Shown: one piece after another, positions 55,471 through 64,000 of the stretch
Numbering within the stretch: position 1 is the stretch's first letter
Layout of the letters: the number at the start of each line of letters is the position of its first letter
Source of the DNA: Plantago ovata
Lineage: Eukaryota; Streptophyta; Magnoliopsida; Lamiales; Plantaginaceae
Length of the DNA stretch: 64,000 nucleotides
NCBI GenBank assembly: GCA_028274465.1
Contig: CM051458.1
Span: forward strand, 33,554,692-33,618,691
Reading direction: 5' to 3'
Notes under the pieces: model-generated
Databases searched by the model: none
What the model was told of the DNA's origin: nothing
What the model saw: only the letters and a program-made list of their open reading frames with translations
Program-made: the position numbers and the translations under genes

Positions 55471-58400
55471 GATGAATCCCGATCGCTCATGGTGTACATT
55501 CGAATTATACATGGGAGGATTCAACCTAGTTTTCAAGAGGGTCTTGAATACTTCATTACATTTGCCTTGGCACAAATCACCCGTGGGAATGAGATGATTC
55601 GGTACCCTTGTACCAAGGCAAAATGTCAGAACCAGAAATTTATGCATCATACTGAAGTATCTGCCCACTTGCTACGCAATGGGTTTGTGCCTACGTATGA
55701 GATTTGGACCAATCATGGTGAGAAGGCACCATTGTCATATTTTGATGTGGACACTAGGCCGACACGTAGAAAATGGGGTTGTGCAGGACCGAGTACACAG
55801 AGTACTCAAATTCATGTGGATGATGATGATGACGCAAATGAATATCATGACCCTATGGTTGAAATGGTGATGAATGCAGCTGCTCCATATTTTATGCAAG
55901 TCGATGGAGATGGTGAGGGGGTTCAAAATGATGATGTGGTGGAGGAGCCTAATGCTGAGGACAAGAAGTTCTTTGACTTGTTGGAAGCGGCTAAAGAACC
56001 TATATGGCCGGGTTGCCCTACGCACACTGAGTTGTCGTTGCTAGCTCGGCTCATGACTTTGAAGGTTGAGGGTGGTCAATCCCAAAAGAACTTTAGTGGT
56101 TACACTCAACTGATATCTGAGTGTTGCCCGGAGCCCAACATAGTGCCTACCAACTACTACCATGCCCAGAAGAAGATGAAGGCGATCGGGTTGCCTCTGG
56201 AGAAGATAGATTGTTGTAGAGATTTGTGTATGATTTACTGGGGGGGGGGTGACAATGATCTATTGGAATGCAAGTTCTGTGGTAATGAGCGCTACAGTCG
56301 TTACAAAGAGGGAGCTTCAAAGAAAAGACAGAAGAAGAATCTGACATACAAGCAAATGTGGTACTTACCTATAACACCCCGATTGAAGAGGTTGTATGCT
56401 TCTAGTGTGATTGCAGATAAGATGCGTTGGCATGTCGAGAGAGTGGTTCCAAATGAGGTTGGAAGAATGGATCATCCAGCAGATTCACCGGCATGGAAAG
56501 AGTTTGACAGAGTCCACAAGAGTTTCGCTGAAGAGCATAGAAATGTACGATTGGGTCTTTGCACGGATGGGTTTAACCCGTTTGGAAGTGAACAGAAATA
56601 CTCTTGTTGGCCAGTGATGCTCACACCTTATAATCTCCCCCCCCCCCCCCCGGTGATTGCATGAAGTCACCATTCAGGTTCTTATCTGTATTGTTGCCAG
56701 GGCCAGACGATCCAACTCAGAAGATATATGTCTTCCTACAGCCCCTTATTAAGGAGCTACTAGAGTTGTGGGAGCATGGTATCCCAGCATATGATGTGTC
56801 CAAAAAGAAGAACTTTAGGTTGAGAGCAGCACTTCTATGGTCCGTCAGTGATTTTCCTGCGTACTCAATGCTTTTTTGAAGGAAGACATATGGAAAACAT
56901 GCTTGTCCATATTGTTTGGAGGACACTGATGCTTTTAGATTGACGGATAGCAGCAAGGAGTCTTGGTTTGACTGTCATAGGAGGTTTCTAGATCCAGAGC
57001 ATGCTTATAGAAGGAATAAATCAGATTTCAAGAAGAATGAGGTTGTGACCAAAGGCCCCCTGAAAAGCTAACAGGGCATCCAATCCTAGCGGAGATTAAC
57101 AGGCTTGGTCTGATAAAAGTTACTGAATTAGGGTGGGAGAAGCAAAACTCTAGGATCAGCAACACTTGTGGATGGAAGAAGAGAAGCATCTTCTCGGATT
57201 TGCCTTATTGGCTTACGCTACTTATACGCCACAATCTAGATTTCATGCATGTTGAGAAGAACGTGTTTTAGAACATCTTCAACACCATTTGTGTCATTCT
57301 TGGGAAGATCAAGGATACTGAAATATAGGTTTGATTTGATTCAATGGTGTAAAATGCCGGAGTTGACCAATAAGACCTCTGATGGTAAGTGGCCGAGAGC
57401 ATCCTACACAATCGACAAGGATGGTAGGGATAGAATGTTTGAATGGGTGAAGACGGAAAATTTCCTTGATGGTTATGCTTCGAAATTGGGGAGGTGTGTG
57501 GATATGAACAAAACCAAAATGTATGGGATGAAGAGTCATGATTGTCATGTGTTCATGAAGCGCCTAGTTCCCATTGCTTTTAGAAATCTGTTGCCCACAC
57601 CAGTCTGGGCCGCCCTCAACGAGCTGGGCTTATTCTTCAAGAGGTTATGCACGAGGGTTGTTCGCAAAGATGTCTTAGAACAGCTTGAGAGCAACATACC
57701 TGTGATTCTGTGCAAGCTAGAGCGTATCTTTCCACCTAGCTTCTTTGATTCTATGGAGCACTTGCCGGTTCACCTCCCAGCTGAAGCTTTGCTTGCTGGA
57801 CCTGTCCAATACAGATGGATGTATCCATTGAGTTGTTTGCAATCACCAACTTCAAAATTACATCCTAACTTTCATCAATTTTTTATATTATAGGTGTATT
57901 AATTACTGGTACTTGGGGAAATTGATGAGGTTTGTGAAGAATAAAGGCAAGCCTGAGGGTTCCATGGACAATACAGATGGATGTATTCATTGAGTTGTTT
58001 GCAATCACCCATTTCAAAATTACATCCTAACTTTCATCAATTTTTTATATTATAGGTGTATTAATTACTGGTAGTTGGGGAAATTGAAGAGGTTTTTGAA
58101 GAATAAAGGCAAGACTGAGGGTCCATGGCCAATGCCTACTTGAAAGAGGAAACTGCAATCTTCTGCTCCTATTTCTTTGATGATGGCATACGCACACGAG
58201 CAAATCGATCTGCTAGAAACGCAGACACATATGCTGTCGGAGAGGATGATAATGTTGCATTTGACATTTTCAGGGTCTTAGGGAGACCTTTGGGTGAGGA
58301 AAACAGTATATGGTAGGAACCCAAAGAGTTCAATGCAACACATTATTGGGTACTGAACAATTGTCATGAAGTTGATCCATATATGCAGGAATTCATGCGG

Positions 58401-59463
58401 TTAGTTCCTGGTTTTCAATTCTTTCCAAATATATATATATATAGTGCTAAGTTTCATGATCTAACCCGTCCACATGCAGTCAATTCTCGGAGAAATGTGT
58501 GGAAGAGAACCCAATTATAGCGGATGACACCATAGCTCATATGTTTGATGAAATGCTGCATGAGGAATTCCCTCCTTGGTTCCGTGATCATGTGCGAGAT
58601 CCTGCCAACCGAGTGAACAACCCATACATACATGCTCTAGCAGAAGGGCCAGTTAGCAGAAAGGTATCAACCTTTTCTGGCTACATTGTCAATGGCCTTA
58701 GGTTTCACACGATTAATTCCGGTAATAAGGCCATGAGTACACACAACTCTGGACTGTATGTGGCCGGGAGAGATCTAGGATGGAGTGAGACGTATGAGTT
58801 CTATGGGAAACTCAAGCGTGTGGTGAGACTTGAATATCCCGGAGTGCCAATGAAGAGGACATGTCTGTTTCAGGTTGATTGGTATGATCCATCTGCAGCT
58901 GGTACGAAGATTAATGCGAAATACCAATTGGTGGACATCAACTTGAAGAGGAAGTACATGGGGTATGAACCATTTATCTTGGCTACTCAAGCACGCCAAG
59001 TGGTGTATATTCCCTATCCAAGCTTGAGAAGAGGTCAACCAGAATGGGTAGCTACTGTATCTATACATCCACGTGCTAGAGTGGACTGCCTAGAGCCGGA
59101 GGATTCAATCACCAACTCTTACCAAGAAGATGATGTTGATGAACAAGCAAAGGAACCAGTACATGGTACAGAAGAAGTCATACGTCTTCATGAAGATCCT
59201 TATGTGGACTTAGCCGCAAGAGAAGGAGCAGAGGGTATGTTGGTATATATTTGATGTAGTATATATGTATATGAGAAAGTCAGTTCCTTAATTAGCTTCC
59301 AACTTAAATTTTGCCTTCTCTAGCTATTATGTGAATTTGAGCAAGTTTTTTATGCAATTACACTAAGACATGTTATTTTTTCTATGTTGTCATGCAGATA
59401 TTGAAGGTGGAGGAAGTAGTCTAATCTCAAGAGTTTTTACAAGTGCTTTGAGTTTTCTGGGGT
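55471..59463 (+). pseudogene. CACTA TNP2 transposase gene, decayed
   Basis: The start MNPDRSW (55471) is followed by a one-base loss, after which the main frame runs from about 55490 (MVYIRIIHGRIQPSFQEGLE). Next come CKFCGNERYSRYKEGASKKR, LCTDGFNPFGSEQKYSCWPV (TNP2 core), LPGPDDPTQKIYVFLQPLIK, a DUF4218-like region (ESNIPVILCKLERIFPPSFF), and DUF4216 (GLYVAGRDLGWSETYEFYGK, FQVDWYDPSAAGTKINAKYQ). Breaks are a C15 run at 56637-56651 that shifts the frame, TGA at 56877-56879, a shift near 57057, TAG at 57269-57271 and a 162-bp tandem duplication around an intron (57807-58130). A last exon piece is at about 59398-59463. The transposase is not functional. Confidence 0.85.
57807..58130 (+). repeat. 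162-bp tandem duplication across an intron of the transposase
   Basis: CAATACAGATGGATGTAT occurs at 57807 and, with one change, 57969. The intervening 162 bp (end of one exon, the intron and the start of the next exon, YLGKL.RFVKNKGK) are repeated with a handful of mismatches. Confidence 0.85.
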
Positions 59464-59879
59464 ATGTTACTTGCTTTATATTCATCTTTACTTATTAATT
59501 CTATGTGAGTACGTGGTATGTTACCACTTTACGTGGGTGATATGTTAGTCACCATTGTGTTAGTTTGAATTTAGGACAATGTGAGTGGTATGTTAGCCAC
59601 TTTACTTGGGTGATATGTTAGTCACCATTGTGTTATCTTTTCCTTTTGTCTAGCTATCCTTATCTTCGAAACTTATCATTTACATTTCTCCATTTTGCAA
59701 TATAGGCTATATTCATGAACTTGATGGACGGGAAGGATCAACAAATGGGGGCACTTGTACCTTTAGGTTGACATTGTCAAATTCGAACTTATATATTGCT
59801 TTTTGTATATTAGTGTTCAAAATTGGTTCAACCTTTATGTATGTACATTCGGTTTGTAATGGAATCAAGAATTGGATTA

Positions 59880-61244
59880 TTATGAATCAATTTTTACATA
59901 TATTCGATTCATTTTGTGTTTATATGTGTATTAAAACTGCTAGAATTCTGGAAAACTGGCTCCGAATTGGAGCAGATTCCATTTTCCTTCAGGCAGGTTT
60001 TAGCCACGGATAGAACTCTATCCGTGGCTAAAAGTACCAACGGATATCATCTATCTGTAAACCTGTACATATGGCTTTTTTATTAAATAATATGAGGTGT
60101 CACGGTTAATAATTTATCCGTGACTGGTTATTGCCACGGATTGGTTTTAACCGTGGCACAGCCCGTAGCCCGGATTCAACCCGGTCAAGCCACTATACGT
60201 CGCTAATATCCCGATCCGTGGCCTATATGTAGCCACAGATATTTATCCGTTGCTATTAGGCTGCTATGCCATGTTTAGCGACAAGCTTATTAGCAACGGA
60301 TCTATCCGTGGCTACGCCCTTTTAGCCACGTTTCGTCCTCTGTAGCCACGGATCTATCTGTGGCTAAAAGACAAATTTCTTGTAGTGCCCCAAAGCTTTA
60401 AAAAATATTTAATTAAATTTTTTAGTGGGAAATGTAATCATGGGCTAACATGTGGCACATAGGACCCACAAATAAACTTTAATTGAGCCCAAAACCATAA
60501 AGAGTGCTCTTACTTGAGTTTGCAATATAATTAATGTTTTTAAAGTATGCACAGTATTATATGACAACAGTAATAGGGAAACATATTTATTCTGAATCCG
60601 TCTTACACCGAAGGGTTATCCTTTCATTTTTACATAAATGAAATTGAATGTCTCTGTTTAGTAAACTGTAATTTTTTTTTTGTGTGTGTTGAGTAAGGTC
60701 AAACTTGAATAATTTCATATTCATATATTTGTTAGTTAATACACTTATCTCCTAAGTTTTATTGGTATTTGTTTCTACCTATTGGAACTGATAATAATCT
60801 AGCATTTATATATGTTACATGACGTGTGAAGTTTAAATTATACTTATTTCTTTTCTTTTATATCTTCCTAAGTGGTAAAAATTATCAATTTTAAGGAATA
60901 ATATTAAATAGTATGAGTATTTAATTGTAAATGAGTGATAAAGTAAGAGAGAGATTGATAAAGTGGTTATAAAGAAAAGAGATAAATAATTAAAAATTGA
61001 TAAGTGGGTTGAATTTTTTTTCAAATTTGGGTTAGAAAGTTTGTAAAAGAACGTCCAAAATGGAAACTTAGAAAGTTATTAATGAAATGGAGAAAGTATC
61101 ACCAAATCATCATGAATCTAGGACCCTAGTTATGAAATATTGATTCGATTATATTTCAACAAATATCTCTGTCTTCTAACACCAATTTTTTTCTATTTTA
61201 TTTTACTGGAAGATAACGATTGTACCATTGATTTGGAAGAGAAG
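59880..61244 (+). repeat. Segmental duplicate of 12824-14176
   Basis: This is the CACTA 3' end plus about 850 bp of unrelated flank, matching 12824-14176 throughout. The copy ends at GAGAAG (61239-61244), where an Athila-like LTR is inserted. Confidence 0.9.
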
Positions 61245-62428
61245 TGATGAACCGGAATTTGTCAGATTCAAATTAATCAAATAAATTTGTTTTTAGCCAA
61301 AGGCAATTCACAACTACAACGAAAACTGTAGTGTAGCAGTAAAATAACCTCGAGTGTCGATCTCTAAGGTCTATAACTAGCTTTATCTAATCTAACTTAA
61401 ACTATAAAATCAACAAACGACTTAGCACAGGTTTTCCTTATCAAGATAATGGAAGTTAGTGATAGTATGATCATTCAAAGCATAGCAGGTTAATAATCAT
61501 GCATGAAGTACCCGATCGTTTTGCATAGAGATCTTTGATATTGAATTGTCCAATGTGTTCCGTTTTATTCAACACTACGAAGATAGAGGTCTTAGATAGA
61601 TCAAAGAAATAAAGCAATAACTCAAAGTCTGGTTCGCATTACCGCCATCATGCATAATTAATAACCCTCGCTAAGAAATCACATACTATCACCAACGAGG
61701 GATTTAGCTACTCATAGATGTCATGCAATCAACAGAAATCATAGCAAGATTGAATGAAAACATGTTGAAAGATATATAAATATAAATAGAAAAATCTGAG
61801 ATACAATGTTACCGACGAAGGTTGTCAATCTCCGAAGAATCGCGATCTTACAAGCTCCAAATTGATAAGAAAAATTGTCTCCTATGCTAAGAATTCCCAG
61901 AACAGCTCTGGAGAATTTCTACCTAAAACTAATGAGAAAGGTATGAAAAAACGTCTGAGAAAGTATGAAAAAACGTAGAGAAACAACAACTATATATAGG
62001 AGTTCGGCACGCGTGGGGCGAGTCGCCCCACACACCGGGCGAACCGCCCCACATCCCGGGCGAATCGCCCGGGAGCTTCAGTCGGCGAGAGACGCGTTTT
62101 CGACGCGTTTTTGTATTTCCTTTCCTTTTCGGACTCGGATTTTGCCTTCTAGTGACCTTTTAGCCTTCAGACTCGACCCCTAGACTTCAAATCCCATCCG
62201 AAATCTTCTAGATACTCCAAAAATGGCCTCGGAACACCGATTCTTCGTTCTCTTCAATATAATTGCCCGGTAAACCACGTTTTTCACCTAAAACCTGTAA
62301 AATGCAAACTAAAGGGAAACGTGACACTATTCTAATAAAATGCACTATAATATAGCTAAATTAACCTAGAGGATAGCAAAAATAGGTGAAAAAAGACTCG
62401 AATGAAGGTGTAAAATACACGTTCATCA
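61245..62428 (-). repeat. LTR of the second Athila-like element
   Basis: The 1184-bp LTR is colinear with 31387-32574 but more divergent than the two LTRs of that element are from each other. TATATATA (about 61990) and three GC boxes (62014-62072) are retained. Confidence 0.85.
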
Positions 62429-64000
62429 AACTCCCCAAACCGAACCTTTGATTGTCCTCAAGCAACTAAGCTAGACTCTAATGCAAAAAACAATGCAACA
62501 CAAAAAATGGAGTCTCATGCCAAATCAAATGAACTAATCTATTGAATCTATAAAAAAACTTATGAACAAAAAATCATACAAATCATAACATGAATATAGG
62601 TTGAAGAATGCCTCGATTGACTCATACACATTCACATAAGCACTTATGTCAAACAAGATAGTCTCCCGTAACATTCTATACCTGGACCTAGTCAGTGACG
62701 ACGTAATGAAACATGTTAAAATACGAATGGTTGTCCCGTGCCTATGAAACTGAGGACTTACTGTTGTTCACCAAGTTAAGACTTTTCCTCAAAGAGGTCG
62801 ACCCAATACTGGCTCTCATCAAACGAAGGAGGGTTCCCTAAAAAAGATAACACTCCCCTATTCTACCCATCTCTCAAGCAAAGCCTTAAACTATTCACCA
62901 CTTCCTCAATGGCAGGACGACGGTGGTCTAGAACAGATGACACTCAAAGAAATAAAAGACAAATAATTACAACTCGATTACGAACATTACAAGAATTGAA
63001 AAATGAGACAACACTTTGCTAAAATGCTTTGACTTTTTTTTTTTTTTTTTGACCCTTCTTTGATTTTTTTGGGTCTTTTCTTTTTTTCTTTTTTCTCTTT
63101 TTTTTCTTTTCCAGATTTTTTTTCTTTTTCCTGGAATTTTTTCTTTTCTTTTTTTGATTTTTTTTCTAGCCAGCAGTAGCACAACGAAAAAGAAACAATG
63201 ACACACAAACGGCCTCCCCAAACCTATTCGAAAGAATAGGTTGGAGTATAAAATTTACGAAAAAGGAAAATAAACTCACAACACACACCAACAAACACTA
63301 AAATCGAAAAACAAGTCTAATGATAGCGTAACCCCCTCCCCAAACCTATTGAAAGAATAGGTTGCAAACAAAGGATCACACAATCTCACACTACCTCCTT
63401 CCTAGGCATTTAGCAATCTCAAAGCAAGGTGAAGACTTGTTGCCTCTTAGGTACATAATTACTCGGGAAAACAACCATAAGATCCTAACATGCATCATCC
63501 TATTATAAAGGCCTTCGTGAACCGCAGTAAAGAAAACACCACTAGGTGATGTCGAGACTACCAAGCTTAACTAAGTGCAAACATAAATGTGACAAGCCAA
63601 GCGAGGAAAACCTCAAACATATTCATAGAGATGAAGCATATGATAAATGTCATAACTAGTTAATCTACCCAATAAAAAAGTTCAAAAAATTTGGCAATAA
63701 ACTCCACATAAAACATGTAAGACTATACTAGGATGAATGTAGTGTATGCAACTAAATACTAAGAAAGCGGTAAACGTGCAAATGCAAATGCAAACAAAAG
63801 ATTTCACGAGTTTATCATAAGCAAGACAAGTATGGAGATAGCCAGCGATAACCCCCCCAAACCTGAACGTCGTCGCTCGTTCGGAACGTCGAAAGTGGAT
63901 TTAAGGTGAGAGCTAAAGTTGTATATGTGACCTATGTTACTCGTGAGAAAACAAAACAGGCGATAAACTAGGTAAAAAGATCGATAATTTAGCATAATAG
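61245..64000 (-). mobile_element. Second Athila-like element, entering the window
   Basis: The LTR 61245-62428 (TGATGAACCGG...GTTCATCA) is followed by the same polypurine tract and 3' internal region as 32575-33960, including the T-rich tract and the paired hairpins. By comparison with the 31-39 kb element this is the 3' LTR of a minus-strand copy whose coding part lies beyond the window. Left flank AGAAG (61240-61244) should be one half of the target duplication. From about 63790 the internal sequence diverges from the first copy. Confidence 0.85.

Larger units (their letters stand above)
53690..60387 (+). mobile_element. CACTA (En/Spm) transposon with both ends, inactive
   Basis: The element starts CACTACAAGAATTCC at 53690 and ends CTTGTAGTG at 60387. 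Both ends carry dense GCCACGGATA / TATCCGTCGC subterminal repeats (53700-54060 and 60000-60375). The length is 6.7 kb including an 824-bp solo LTR. It encodes a plus-strand TNP2-type transposase with a DUF4216 C-terminal part, all with frame breaks. The 3 bp before the element are TAG; the 3 bp after are CCC. The duplicate locus has TAG after its CACTA end at 13330, so the original 3-bp duplication was probably TAG, with TAGG lost here. Confidence 0.88.

Noticed and set aside
62967..63221. Lys-rich minus-strand frames.
   Set aside because: They are translations of the T-rich tract in the Athila-like element and have no protein-like composition.
1..64000. CRISPR arrays, bacterial operons, rRNA genes or organelle DNA.
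   Set aside because: No regularly spaced short direct repeats, no ribosomal RNA signatures and no plastid or mitochondrial gene motifs were seen. All coding remnants are nuclear plant genes or transposons.

Overview
This is nuclear DNA of a flowering plant, probably a eudicot; I cannot name the species. The evidence is plant-type LTR retrotransposons with tRNA-iMet and GGCGCC-type primer-binding sites, CACTA transposons encoding plant TNP2/DUF4216 proteins, and GT-AG interrupted remains of plant genes (cyclin-L, DMS3-like, a RING-CH protein). I found no clearly functional cellular gene. The window is a nest of transposable elements in which three host-gene remnants are embedded.

Layout. 1-6796: a gag-only (TR-GAG-like) Ty3 element on the minus strand, with ~2.5 kb LTRs that each carry a tRNA-like segment. 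6797-12823: a decayed minus-strand Ty3 element whose protease is joined directly to integrase; its second LTR is missing. 12824-14176: the 3' end of a CACTA element plus flank, duplicated at 59880-61244. 15063-15097: a candidate Helitron 3' end. 15296-22943: a cyclin-L pseudogene broken by a probable solo LTR (15799-16955) and a copia element (18276-22725), which itself contains a CACTA fragment. 23600-24240: a copia scrap. 24243-28722: two DMS3-like gene fragments in tandem. 28955-29650: a 5'-truncated LINE.

30596-41907 and 47038-49966: two degenerate copies of a RING-CH gene. The first is split by an Athila-like gag-pro/env-like element without pol (31387-39764), whose right end is abnormal. 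43580-44597: a long inverted-repeat element. 44725-46386: a truncated minus-strand CACTA. 53690-60387: a CACTA element with both ends and a decayed transposase gene, split by a solo LTR (54585-55408) with a perfect 5-bp target duplication. 61245-64000: a second Athila-like element entering the window.

Relative order can be read from the nesting. The cyclin-L copy predates its copia, and the copia predates the CACTA fragment in its gag. The CACTA at 53.7-60.4 kb predates both its solo LTR and the duplication that produced 12.8-14.2 kb. The LTRs at 1-6796 differ at only about a dozen places over 2 kb, so that insertion is among the youngest. The most unusual items are two families that keep gag (or gag-pro) and drop pol, tRNA-like Pol III boxes inside LTRs, a chimeric CACTA-copia open frame, and an Athila-like insertion with terminal redundancy flanked by a 22-bp repeat.
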